Positions 16,407-25,008 of a stretch of DNA of 38,310 nt are shown here, piece by piece; position 1 is the stretch's first letter; each line of letters starts with the position of its first letter. Source of the stretch: Flavobacteria bacterium RIFCSPLOWO2_12_FULL_35_11 (lineage in GTDB: Bacteria; Bacteroidota; Bacteroidia; Flavobacteriales; Flavobacteriaceae). The DNA is taken from the NCBI GenBank assembly GCA_001800975.1, contig MGWK01000090.1, positions 1 to 38,310 of the forward strand, given 5' to 3'. Position numbers and translations under genes: made by a program. Below the pieces are notes generated by a model that was not told where the DNA came from, made no database searches, and saw only the letters and a list, made by a program, of their open reading frames with translations.

Positions 16407-18287
16407 TTAATATCCAGTGTTTTGTTTCAAATTAGGATTTGCATTTAAATCTGTTGCAGGAATAGGGAAAAGGTCTAAATGGCCAGAGGTAGAAATACCT
16501 TCTTTTACACCACCTTTCCAAGGCCATACATAATCTCCGTCAGAAAATTTTCCAAATCTAATTAAATCGGTCCTTCTATGTCCTTCCCAAAACAATTCTC
16601 TTGCTCTTTCGGCTAAAATAAAGTCTTTTGTGATTGTAGTTACTTTACCAAAATTATTGGCTCTGTCTCCTCTTAAATCATTCATATAACCAATTGCTTT
16701 TGCATTGTCTCCAGCGCCATATAAAGTTGCTTCTGCATACATTAAATAAACATCGGCAATTCTAAATAATGGGAAATCAGTATCTGTAAATTCCCCACTT
16801 GAACCATTCATGCCATTGCTATCTACGTTTTTAAACTTACTAACGGCATAGCCATCTGTAAATGTTGAAATAGATTCAATTTCAAGTTTTTGCCCATCTG
16901 TATGGAATAAGGCTCTTGGATCTTTTTCAATGGTATAAGTTAATGCGCCTAAATTAAAAGTGATTTTATACAAACCTGTTGCCACTTTTATGTTCGCGCC
17001 ACCATCTTCTGCAGAACCGTTAGCGCCATTATCTCCATAATTGAATCCCCAGTCGTTATCTCTTCTGAATTTAATTTCACCTTCAGTTAGATTAAAGAAA
17101 CCAGCATAAACACTAGAAGTTCCAATTCTATGAAGCGGCATATCCGGACCATTCCAACCATTTACGGTTGCAGATCCCACCAATCCCCAATTAGATGCAA
17201 CACCAATCGCATTGTTTGAAGTACTGATATTGATTCCAGAGTTAAAAGTGTTTACTAGCGCACTGGTAGCTCTATTACCGCCCCAACCTCCGTTGACTCC
17301 ATAATCAGCCGGGCTCATGCTTCCGCCAATTGCGGCGTGGATTAAAAATGTGGTTCCGCCATAGCTTTGAGTTCTTAAACCATCAAAGGCGATAGGGAAA
17401 ATTATACCGTCATCAGTATGATTGTCAGCCAAAAATGAATTTTTATAAGGAGCATCCATACCATAACCTACAGCAATTACTTTATCTGTCCAGGTAATAA
17501 CATTAGGATACATAGGTGTTCCTGTATATACTTCTGCATTTAAATACAATTTGGCCAATAAAGTCCAAGCTGCAGCTTTGTCAGCTCTTCCATATTCATT
17601 GGATCTTGGAGCTGCCAAACCACCTTCAATATCTTTTAATTCAGATTCAATCCAAGTAAATAAATCAGCCCGGCTTATTTGCTCAGGGAAGAAAAATCCA
17701 ACCTCATCATTTTCAGTCACGAAAGGGAAATTACCGTATAAATCCAGTGCATGGTAGTAGCTTAAGGCTCTTAAAAAACGAGCTTCCTTTTTATAAAGTT
17801 CCACATCAGCCAATAACTGTCCGGTAACACCTCTAGAAGCCAATTTAGCATCGGTGGTTTCTCTTAAGAATGCATTACAAGAAGTTATTTGGTAAATAAT
17901 TCTATTGTACAATGCCGTTACAAATTCGTTGCTTGATGTCCAATCTTGTTCATGGTAATCAGGCAAACTTCCATCAGCCCATCCAATAACGGCTTCGTCA
18001 GTGGTTACTTCCTGCGCCAACCAATATTGTCTTAAGTATTGGCTAAATCCTTCATCAATACCTGTAATATCAGGCATCCCTGCAGGTCCTTGTTGACCAC
18101 TAATGGCCAAACCGGCATATAGTTTCGCCAATACTTGTTTATATGCAGCAGGGTCGTTAAATAACTGATCTGCCAATATAACATCTTTATCTTGGGGAAC
18201 AGTGTCTAAATCCTTTAGGCACGAAGTCAATGTAAACAACGTTACAATGGTTCCCAGCAATAATATTTTAAAAGAATATTTTTTCAT
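16407..18287 (-). CDS. susD: SusD-family glucan-binding lipoprotein with an inserted SusE-type module
   Basis: A 626-residue outer-membrane lipoprotein (lipobox LTSC, Cys23). SusD proteins form the lid of the SusC channel and bind the glycan before import. The N-terminal TPR-rich half (about 40-345, with FLRALSYYHALDLYGNFP) and the C-terminal half (about 457-626, ending near LFPIPATDLNANPNLKQNTGY) are typical of SusD. Unlike ordinary members of roughly 520-550 residues, it carries an extra block at about 355-455. That block aligns without gaps to the modules of the neighbouring SusE-like protein. The SusD frame resumes directly after it with DPRALFHTDGQ. The gene lies 10 bases after susC. The insertion suggests that the SusD lid gained its own additional glucan-binding site. 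Confidence 0.93.
   Translation of the reverse strand: MKKYSFKILLLGTIVTLFTLTSCLKDLDTVPQDKDVILADQLFNDPAAYKQVLAKLYAGLAISGQQGPAGMPDITGIDEGFSQYLRQYWLAQEVTTDEAVIGWADGSLPDYHEQDWTSSNEFVTALYNRIIYQITSCNAFLRETTDAKLASRGVTGQLLADVELYKKEARFLRALSYYHALDLYGNFPFVTENDEVGFFFPEQISRADLFTWIESELKDIEGGLAAPRSNEYGRADKAAAWTLLAKLYLNAEVYTGTPMYPNVITWTDKVIAVGYGMDAPYKNSFLADNHTDDGIIFPIAFDGLRTQSYGGTTFLIHAAIGGSMSPADYGVNGGWGGNRATSALVNTFNSGINISTSNNAIGVASNWGLVGSATVNGWNGPDMPLHRIGTSSVYAGFFNLTEGEIKFRRDNDWGFNYGDNGANGSAEDGGANIKVATGLYKITFNLGALTYTIEKDPRALFHTDGQKLEIESISTFTDGYAVSKFKNVDSNGMNGSSGEFTDTDFPLFRIADVYLMYAEATLYGAGDNAKAIGYMNDLRGDRANNFGKVTTITKDFILAERARELFWEGHRRTDLIRFGKFSDGDYVWPWKGGVKEGISTSGHLDLFPIPATDLNANPNLKQNTGY
16923..17195 (-). 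other. SusE-type glucan-binding module embedded in susD
   Basis: This in-frame segment encodes about 88-90 residues (WGLVGSATVNGWNGPDMP to ALTYTIE). By hand alignment about 50 of 88 residues are identical, with no gaps, to the first module of the SusE-like protein (about 15666-15934). The segment interrupts the susD frame between VNTF and DPRALFHTDGQ, which are adjacent in ordinary SusD proteins. It is coding, has no stops, and keeps the tryptophans and the NYGD motif of the binding module. Confidence 0.88.
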
Positions 18288-18297
18288 TTCTGTTTAA

Positions 18298-21270
18298 TTA
18301 AAAGTTTAAGTTAACGCCAACCATATAAATTCTTGGTCGTGGATAAATGTTATAATCAATACCGCTTCCTGTTGATGTAGTACCAACCTCTGGGTCTAAT
18401 CCAACATAGTCAGTGATGGTCAATACATTTTGAACAGAACCAGTAACTGAGAAGTTTGAAGTTGCTCCAAATAAGCTTCCAAAATTATATCCAACACTTA
18501 CGTTGTCTAGTTTCAAGAATGAAGCTTCCTGAACATAGTAATCAGATAAAAATCTTTCAGAACCGCCATTTTCAAAACCTGATTCCAACACGTTTTCAAC
18601 ACCGTTGGAAATGACATTTGGAAAAGCAGGATTCAATAATTGAAATTCAAATCCTAAGTTAGAGTCTATATTATTATACACATAGTTACCAACACTTCCT
18701 CTCCAAGCCATATTGAAGTTCCATTTTTTGTAATTCAGGTCTGTATTAAATCCAACAGTAAAATCAGCTGATGGTTTCTCCATTCTGTATTTATCTGAAT
18801 TTGTAATATTGCCATCGTTATTTCTGTCAACATATACCCCCTCTAAAGGTTTTCCGTTTGCATCATATACTTGTTGATAAACAAAGAATGTATAAGGAGC
18901 GTATCCAACTGAATGTCTTTGTACATAGTTACCAACACCACCACTAAATAAACCAACAGGAACACCTTCATAGTCTGGGCCATCGTTTGTTGTTAGTTGT
19001 GTAATTTCAGTATCGTTATATGTTAAATTCAATCCTAAATTTAAATTTACATCTTCGGTTGAAATTGGTTTGGTGCTTAACATCAACTCAATACCTTTAT
19101 TTTCCATTTTTCCAATGTTTGCATTACCTGCGTTTGACAATGAAGACCCACCTGGGAATGGAATATAATTTAATAAATCCTTTGTTTTTCTAAAATAAGC
19201 ATCTATAGATCCGCTAACTACATTATTTAAGATTCCAAAATCAAGTCCGGCATTATAAGTTTCCGTTTCCTCCCATTTTAATGTGGTATTAAATGGTTCC
19301 GCTCTAAAAGTGTTGATAAAGTTACTTCCAAATTGATATTGGGCAGAATTGGTACTTCCTAAATAGGTCGCAATTGCCGGGTAGTAACTACCAATATCTT
19401 GCTGACCTGTAAGACCCCAACTTAATCTAAGTTTTAGGTTAGTGATGGCAGTAGAATTTTTCATAAACCCTTCTTCATAAATTTTCCAGGCGAAAGCGGC
19501 TGAAGGGAAATTACCCCATCGGTTATCTTTGCTAAATCTTGAAGATCCGTCACGTCTGTATGTGAATGTCAATAAATACTTATCGGCTAAAGAGTAGGTA
19601 AGTCTGCTAAAAAAAGACTGTAAGTTTAATTCATTATTATAATCAAAAGTTTCAGTTATGTTCTCATCTTGAATATTGTCTGTATTAAACCCTTCATTTT
19701 TGAAGTTTTGATAGGAATAACCAGCCATAAAATCAACGGTACTATTGATTGATTTTAAGTCTGTGCCGTAATTAAGATAAAAATCCATTAACACATTCTT
19801 TTTATCTTGCTCATAATGAGAGATACTGCCTAATTTTGCCTTTTCAATACTAGTTGCAGTAGCTGAATTAAAAATTGAATTGTCACCAATACTGTTTGAT
19901 ACGTCATATCCTAAGTTAAGGTTGGCTTTTAATTCAGGCAAAAAGTGCATTTTATAATCAAATACAATATTTCCAATACTTCTGCTTGAATTTGCTGAAT
20001 TGTCACGCAATTCCAATAAAGCTAAAGGATTCTTAGGCGCTCCAACTGTAACCGGATTTCCGTTAGGCTGTATCCATTCCCAATAGCCACCGTAGTTTGG
20101 ATTGCTGTCATAAATTGGTTTTGTTGGGTCGAATGAAATGGCATTGCCAATGGCGCCCCAATCTGCAAAATCGGTGTTAATCATAGACACTTTGGTATTT
20201 ACGTCTATTTTTAAATGGTCATCAAACAATTTTGAACCAATACTTGCTGAATAGGTTACTCTTTCAAGATTTGAAGTCAATAAAGTACCCGATTGGTCTG
20301 TGTAACCAATAGATCCCCTAAAATTAATGTTTTTGGTGCCACCTTGTAAACTTAAGTTATGGTCTGTCCCATAGCCAGTTCTAAAAATTTCATCTTGCCA
20401 ATTGGTATTTGCAGTTCCTAATAATGCAATGTCTGATGGCAAACCATTTTCATTCACAAAATCTCTATATTGATCAGCAGACAAAGCATCTACAGTTTCG
20501 AGATTTTCATTTACTGAAAAGTTTGCGGTATAAGATCCTTTAAACCCATCACTACTTCCTTTTTTTGTGGTAATGATAATTACCCCATTCGATGCTCTTG
20601 AACCATAAATAGCAGTGGCAGAGGCATCTTTTAAAATAGTGTAAGACTCAATGTCATTTGGGTTAATAGTGCTAAGCGGATTGCTGACACCAGATACACC
20701 CTCTTTATCGACAGGAACCCCATCAATTACAAATAAAGGGTCGTTTGTGGCATTTAATGATGCTCCTCCTCTGATTCTAATAGTGGATCCACCTCCAGGT
20801 TCACCACCGGCTGAGGTAATATTCACCCCCGCAACTTTACCCGTAAGCATTTGGTCAGGAGAAATAATAGCACCTTTGTTTAAATCTTTAGCTTTGACAG
20901 AGGTAACAGATCCTGTTGCATCTTTTACGGTGGTAGTACCATAACCAATGATAACAACTTCATCAAGTGACTCTGCGCTTTCAGTCAAAACAATATTGAT
21001 TGTAGTATTGTTTCCTACAGTAACTGATTGGGAATTGAACCCAACATAAGAAAATACCAAGACATCGCCTGGTTTCACTTTTTCCAAAATATAGTTTCCG
21101 TCAAAATCTGTTGCGGCACCTACAGTAGTTCCTTTAATAATAACGCCAACTCCAGGTAGTGCTGTACCACCCGCTGCTTCTGTAACTTTTCCTTTCACGG
21201 TTTGCTGGGCAAACATTACTAAAGGCAAAAGAAGCATGACATTAAACAAAAAAATTTTAAAATTTTTCAT
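18298..21270 (-). CDS. susC: SusC/RagA-family TonB-dependent receptor
   Basis: A 990-residue outer-membrane transporter. A signal peptide (1-21, MFAQQ) is followed by a carboxypeptidase-regulatory-like beta-sandwich domain (about 23-98). A TonB-box-like DEVVIIGYG stretch follows (103-110), then the plug domain with the SusC signature RIRGGASLNATNDPLFVIDG, and a beta-barrel of about 22 strands ending in VGVNLNF with the terminal phenylalanine of outer-membrane barrels. There is no N-terminal STN signalling domain, so control by an anti-sigma relay is unlikely; the LacI-type protein encoded divergently is the better candidate regulator. With SusD it imports maltooligosaccharides, powered by TonB-ExbB-ExbD. 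It is the first gene of the leftward operon. Confidence 0.95.
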   Translation of the reverse strand: MKNFKIFLFNVMLLLPLVMFAQQTVKGKVTEAAGGTALPGVGVIIKGTTVGAATDFDGNYILEKVKPGDVLVFSYVGFNSQSVTVGNNTTINIVLTESAESLDEVVIIGYGTTTVKDATGSVTSVKAKDLNKGAIISPDQMLTGKVAGVNITSAGGEPGGGSTIRIRGGASLNATNDPLFVIDGVPVDKEGVSGVSNPLSTINPNDIESYTILKDASATAIYGSRASNGVIIITTKKGSSDGFKGSYTANFSVNENLETVDALSADQYRDFVNENGLPSDIALLGTANTNWQDEIFRTGYGTDHNLSLQGGTKNINFRGSIGYTDQSGTLLTSNLERVTYSASIGSKLFDDHLKIDVNTKVSMINTDFADWGAIGNAISFDPTKPIYDSNPNYGGYWEWIQPNGNPVTVGAPKNPLALLELRDNSANSSRSIGNIVFDYKMHFLPELKANLNLGYDVSNSIGDNSIFNSATATSIEKAKLGSISHYEQDKKNVLMDFYLNYGTDLKSINSTVDFMAGYSYQNFKNEGFNTDNIQDENITETFDYNNELNLQSFFSRLTYSLADKYLLTFTYRRDGSSRFSKDNRWGNFPSAAFAWKIYEEGFMKNSTAITNLKLRLSWGLTGQQDIGSYYPAIATYLGSTNSAQYQFGSNFINTFRAEPFNTTLKWEETETYNAGLDFGILNNVVSGSIDAYFRKTKDLLNYIPFPGGSSLSNAGNANIGKMENKGIELMLSTKPISTEDVNLNLGLNLTYNDTEITQLTTNDGPDYEGVPVGLFSGGVGNYVQRHSVGYAPYTFFVYQQVYDANGKPLEGVYVDRNNDGNITNSDKYRMEKPSADFTVGFNTDLNYKKWNFNMAWRGSVGNYVYNNIDSNLGFEFQLLNPAFPNVISNGVENVLESGFENGGSERFLSDYYVQEASFLKLDNVSVGYNFGSLFGATSNFSVTGSVQNVLTITDYVGLDPEVGTTSTGSGIDYNIYPRPRIYMVGVNLNF

Positions 21271-21329
21271 CTATTTTAAGTTAATTAATAATTAAGGTTT
21301 TTTAATAATTGGTGTACTATTTATTACAT

Positions 21330-21356
21330 TTCACAGTGTGAAGTTAAGTACTTAAC
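21330..21356. promoter_or_regulatory. two abutting palindromes upstream of susC
   Basis: TTCACAGTGTGAA (21330-21342) is a 13-base palindrome around a central G. It is immediately followed by the perfect 14-base palindrome GTTAAGTACTTAAC (21343-21356). Both lie 60-86 bases upstream of the susC ATG. They look like protein-binding sites or a short structured leader; the binder is unknown. Confidence 0.5.
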
Positions 21357-21393
21357 ATTTATTTAACAATAATAAGTGCTAATAATAATGTTC

Positions 21394-21434
21394 CGCAAAC
21401 GTTTTCGTGTTTGTAACTTTTTTACGCAAACGTT
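21394..21434. promoter_or_regulatory. two LacI-type operator candidates
   Basis: The 10-mer CGCAAACGTT occurs at 21394-21403 and at 21425-21434, in the same orientation and 31 bases apart (about three helical turns). The first copy extends to CGCAAACGTTTTCG, a near-palindrome (12 of 14 positions) around the central CG, as expected for a LacI/GalR dimer. The sites lie between susC and the LacI-type gene, so that regulator is the natural candidate to bind them. The remainder of the 410-base gap 21271-21680 contains no gene. Confidence 0.65.
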
Positions 21435-21560
21435 AGAGTTTGCCTATGTTTTATTAGGACTTTTTATAGAAAATTTTAAATTAAGGCCATATTCTAAAAT
21501 TTTTGATTAAAATTAATGATATGTTTGTCGGGAATTCCAAGTAAATTTAACTAATAATTT

Positions 21561-21568
21561 TATATTTG
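21561..21568 (+). promoter_or_regulatory. -7 promoter element for the LacI-type regulator gene
   Basis: TATATTTG matches TAnnTTTG and would leave a leader of about 105 bases before the ATG at 21681. It lies about 125 bases from the nearest operator candidate. No clear -33 TTG is seen at the usual distance. Confidence 0.4.
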
Positions 21569-21680
21569 TGGTTAAGAAACTTGCAGTTTTTACCATAAAT
21601 GAGGCAGTCGCAAATTTTTCACTCAACCATTGTAAAATAGCTACTGTTTGGGTTAAATAATAAATAAATTTAAAATAGAA

Positions 21681-22703
21681 ATGAAGCCAAGAATTACCCT
21701 TAAAAAAATTGCAAGAGAATTTGGAGTATCCATTTCTACGGTTTCAAAAGCGCTAAAGGACAGTCATGAAATTAGTGAAGAAACTAGAGGGAAAATTAAG
21801 GCATTTGCCGATTACTATAACTACAAGCCAAACAATTTAGCCTTACAGCTTCGAAACCAAAAAACTTCTGTGATTGGCGTAATCATCCCTGAAATTGTGC
21901 ATCATTTTTTTTCAACGGTGATTAATGGCATTGAAAAATACGCCACTGAAAAGGGATACAACGTAATGATATGCCTCTCCAATGAATCTTATGAAAAAGA
22001 GGTTTCAAACATGAGTGTGCTGACCAATGGAAGTGTGGACGGATTGATTGTTTCCATTGCGCGGGAAACACAGCAAAACCAAAATTTTAACCATTTTGAA
22101 GCGTTGATTACCGATGATTTTCCATTGGTGTTATTCGACAGAATCAATGACGATATTAAATGTGATAAAGTAATCATTGACGATATTGGAGGCGCCTTTA
22201 AAGCGACCAACCATTTAATTGAGATAGGATCAAAACGAATTGCCTTAATCACAACCCATGATTTTATCACTGTGGGTTCGCTAAGACGGGAAGGCTATTT
22301 AAAAGCGCTGAGAAGTCAGGGAGTTGAAGTTGATGAAAGCCTGATTTATAAAATAGATGACAAAGAAAATTTATACGAACAAATTAAAAAGGTGATCTAT
22401 GTGGCAAATCCGCCAGATGCCATTTTGGCCGTTAATGAAATATATGCAGCAATCGCTTTAAAAATTTCCCAGGAAAAAGGATTGGACATCCCTAAAGACA
22501 TTGCGATTATCGGTTTTACCAGCGGATTGATTTCCGAATTTACGAGTCCGCCATTAACATCAGTGGTTCAGCATGGGTATTTGATGGGCGAGCAGGCCGC
22601 GGAATTGTTAATCAACAGAATAGAGCATAAAGGCCCGGAAGAATTTCAAAAAACCGTTATTTCCCCCGATTTGAAAATTAGAAAATCAACGCTTGATAAT
22701 TGA
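21681..22703 (+). CDS. LacI/GalR-family transcription regulator
   Basis: A 340-residue regulator. The N-terminal helix-turn-helix (about 5-24, TLKKIAREFGVSISTVSKAL) and hinge (YKPNNLALQL, about 48-57) are standard for LacI. The rest is a periplasmic-binding-protein-like effector domain (about 62-335) starting with VIGVIIPEI. The hinge leucine normally inserts at a central CpG, which fits the AACGTT cores of the two candidate operators nearby. It is divergent from susC and precedes the MFS/phosphorylase operon, so it probably controls both arms of the glucan locus in response to a maltodextrin-derived ligand. Whether it represses or activates cannot be read from sequence. Confidence 0.93.
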   Translation: MKPRITLKKIAREFGVSISTVSKALKDSHEISEETRGKIKAFADYYNYKPNNLALQLRNQKTSVIGVIIPEIVHHFFSTVINGIEKYATEKGYNVMICLSNESYEKEVSNMSVLTNGSVDGLIVSIARETQQNQNFNHFEALITDDFPLVLFDRINDDIKCDKVIIDDIGGAFKATNHLIEIGSKRIALITTHDFITVGSLRREGYLKALRSQGVEVDESLIYKIDDKENLYEQIKKVIYVANPPDAILAVNEIYAAIALKISQEKGLDIPKDIAIIGFTSGLISEFTSPPLTSVVQHGYLMGEQAAELLINRIEHKGPEEFQKTVISPDLKIRKSTLDN

Positions 22704-22897
22704 AAAGAGTTAAAAGCTCAAAGTTAATTCTTTAAAATACAAGTAATAAAATTAGCCTTCAGCTTTCGGCCTTCAGCATTAACATATAACAAATAACATT
22801 TAACTCAAGCCCCGCAACTCCAACGTTGTAGTGCCCAATTGTTGAATTTTTTAGCTAAATCTTATTTCAAAAAAGGTTCAACTTAAATTTTTATTTA

Positions 22898-22905
22898 TAT
22901 ATTTG
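22898..22905 (+). promoter_or_regulatory. -7 promoter element of the nine-gene glucan operon
   Basis: TATATTTG is an exact TAnnTTTG match, 89 bases upstream of the permease ATG. Just after it comes GTACTATTT (22910-22918) and two TTCACAC copies, similar to the sequence in front of susC. A CAACGTTG palindrome at 22821-22828 may be a weaker LacI-type site. The 290-base gap 22704-22993 also contains a 9-base direct repeat (GCCTTCAGC) but no gene. Confidence 0.55.
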
Positions 22906-22993
22906 ACACGTACTATTTTTCACACTTCACACAAAAACAATTAATTAAAGCCTATTGGCTTTATATTGTATTTATTTTTTTAACACTTACATT

Positions 22994-24346
22994 ATGGAAA
23001 AACGGAAACTAAGTTTCTGGGATATCTGGAACATGAGTTTTGGTTTCCTTGGAATTCAAATGGGTTTTGCGCTGCAAAATGCCAATGCCAGCAGAATATT
23101 GCAAATTTTTGGCGCAGATGTCCATGAACTCTCTTGGTTTTGGGTGGTGGCGCCATTAACGGGTTTAATAGTTCAACCCATCATTGGTTATTATAGTGAC
23201 AGAACCTGGACGAAACTTGGAAGAAGACGGCCTTACTTTTTAACAGGGGCATTATTGGCTTCAATGGGATTAATTTTAATGCCAAATGCCGATATGTTTA
23301 CGGCTTTTTTACCTGCATTATGGGTAGGAGCAGGAATGTTAATGATCATGGACGCTTCATTTAACGTTGCAATGGAACCATTTAGGGCTTTGGTGGCCGA
23401 TTTATTGCCTTCTGATCAAAGAACGCTTGGATTTTCTGTGCAAACCATTTTAATAGGTATTGGAGCCGTAATAGGTTCTTGGTTGCCTTATGCTTTGTCA
23501 AATTGGTTTGGGGTCACTAACAATGCCGCAGAAGGTGAAGTTCCTTTAAACTTATTGCTCTCATTTGTAATAGGCGCCGGCGTTTTAGTTGCCAGTATTT
23601 TAGTTACGGTATTTACCACCAATGAATATACTCCGGAAGAAACCGCACAATTTAGCGCTCCTGCAAGTGAAGAAGAAATTGCTGCTGGGGAAAAAGCAAG
23701 TTTATTGGATATTTTTTCCGATTTCAAAAAAATGCCTTTAACCATGAGACAATTGAGCTCGGTTCAATTTTTTTCCTGGTTTGGTTTGTTTGGGATGTGG
23801 GTATTTTCAACACCTGCCATTGCGCATCACATTTATGGTTTGTCTTTGGATGATCACGGATCTGCTTATCAAATTGCGGGTGACTGGGTTGGAATTTTAT
23901 TTGGTGTTTACAATGCGGTTTCAGCGGTATACGCCTTCTTTTTACCGGCAATCGCTAAAAAAATAGGCCGAAAATTAACCCATGCCGTTTCACTGGCTTT
24001 TGGTGGATTAGGACTTATCTCCATTTATTTTGTGCCAAACGAAAACTGGTTATTTTTATCCATGTTCGGAATCGGTATTGCTTGGGCAAGTATTTTAGCC
24101 ATGCCTTACGCAATTTTGGCGGGATCAATTCCAGCCAAGAAAATGGGCGTTTATATGGGGATTTTCAATTTCTTTATTGTAATTCCACAAATCATAAACG
24201 CTATTATAGGCGGCCCAATCGTAAAATATTTTTATGGCGGCAACCCAATTTATGCCTTAATAATCAGCGGTATTTCTTTACTGATTGCTGCCATATTGGT
24301 GGTTAGGGTAAAAGATGTTGATGATACAGTATTAATAAAAATTTAA
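22994..24346 (+). CDS. MFS sugar permease (maltose/maltodextrin type)
   Basis: A 450-residue inner-membrane carrier of the major facilitator superfamily, with about 12 hydrophobic segments. The early 'GYYSDRTWTKLGRRRPY' loop between helices 2 and 3 is a classic MFS/GPH-type signature of sucrose and maltose permeases. The open frame extends upstream to a TTG at 22955, but the ATG at 22994 (MEKRKLSFWDIW) is preferred: it gives the natural N-terminus of the family and avoids a hydrophobic tail of 13 residues. It is the first gene of a tight operon and is followed without any spacer by beta-phosphoglucomutase. It probably carries maltose or short maltodextrins into the cytoplasm for the GH65 phosphorylase. 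Confidence 0.9.
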   Translation: MEKRKLSFWDIWNMSFGFLGIQMGFALQNANASRILQIFGADVHELSWFWVVAPLTGLIVQPIIGYYSDRTWTKLGRRRPYFLTGALLASMGLILMPNADMFTAFLPALWVGAGMLMIMDASFNVAMEPFRALVADLLPSDQRTLGFSVQTILIGIGAVIGSWLPYALSNWFGVTNNAAEGEVPLNLLLSFVIGAGVLVASILVTVFTTNEYTPEETAQFSAPASEEEIAAGEKASLLDIFSDFKKMPLTMRQLSSVQFFSWFGLFGMWVFSTPAIAHHIYGLSLDDHGSAYQIAGDWVGILFGVYNAVSAVYAFFLPAIAKKIGRKLTHAVSLAFGGLGLISIYFVPNENWLFLSMFGIGIAWASILAMPYAILAGSIPAKKMGVYMGIFNFFIVIPQIINAIIGGPIVKYFYGGNPIYALIISGISLLIAAILVVRVKDVDDTVLIKI

Positions 24347-25003
24347 ATGAAGAAAGAAATCGCATTCATATTTGATTTAGACGGCGTTATCGTAGATACG
24401 GCGAAATATCATTATTTGGCCTGGAGAAATTTGGCTAACGCCTTGGGCTTCGATTTTACAGAAGCACAAAATGAATTGTTAAAAGGCGTCAGTAGAATTC
24501 AATCGCTTGAAATTTTATTGTCGATTGGAAAAGTAGAATTGCCTGGGGCTGAAAAGGAAAAATTATTGCTTCAGAAAAATAAAGAATATCTGGAATATGT
24601 CAATCAAATGACTTCCGAAGAAATTTTGCCCGGCGTAAATGATTTGTTGAATTTTTTAGAAATCAACGACATCAAATATGCCTTGGGTTCGGCCAGTAAA
24701 AACGCACCGTTGATTTTGGAGAAAGTCGGACTTTTAAACAGATTTACAGCCATTGTTGACGGCAATGACGTTTCTAAAGCAAAACCTGATCCTGAAGTAT
24801 TTTTAATAGGCGCTAAAAAATTAGGGATGAAACCCGAAAACTGCGTGGTTGTAGAAGATGCCATCGCGGGAGTACAAGCTGCAAATGCGGCGAAAATGAT
24901 AAGTATAGGAATTGGAGATGCGAATGTGTTACAAGAAGCAGATTATGTTTTTAAAGATATGACAGCAATCACGCCCGATTTTTTAAAAAATCTAATGAAT
25001 TAA
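24347..25003 (+). CDS. pgmB: beta-phosphoglucomutase
   Basis: A 218-residue HAD-superfamily phosphotransferase of normal length. It converts beta-glucose-1-phosphate to glucose-6-phosphate via a beta-glucose-1,6-bisphosphate intermediate in the cytoplasm. The DxD pair is visible (nucleophile Asp10 and acid/base Asp12 in FDLDG), with the cap-domain GVSR (Arg50), the SAS/Lys motif (115-118), Lys146, and the Mg-binding VEDAIAG (Glu170, Asp171). Its ATG starts at the base after the permease stop codon, and the GH65 phosphorylase follows after 5 bases. This pairing is the usual signature of maltose phosphorolysis, because GH65 makes exactly the substrate of this enzyme. Confidence 0.95.
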   Translation: MKKEIAFIFDLDGVIVDTAKYHYLAWRNLANALGFDFTEAQNELLKGVSRIQSLEILLSIGKVELPGAEKEKLLLQKNKEYLEYVNQMTSEEILPGVNDLLNFLEINDIKYALGSASKNAPLILEKVGLLNRFTAIVDGNDVSKAKPDPEVFLIGAKKLGMKPENCVVVEDAIAGVQAANAAKMISIGIGDANVLQEADYVFKDMTAITPDFLKNLMN

Positions 25004-25008
25004 AAAAG

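Noticed and set aside
16923-17195. SusD insertion as an assembly chimera of susE and susD reads
   Set aside because: The module is only about 57 percent identical to the closest SusE copy, lies in frame, and the SusD sequence continues correctly on both sides. A chimera would copy the neighbour exactly.
22955-22993. Upstream TTG start for the MFS permease adding 13 residues
   Set aside because: The added residues are hydrophobic and unlike the normal N-terminus. The ATG at 22994 gives a proper charged start (MEKRKLSF).
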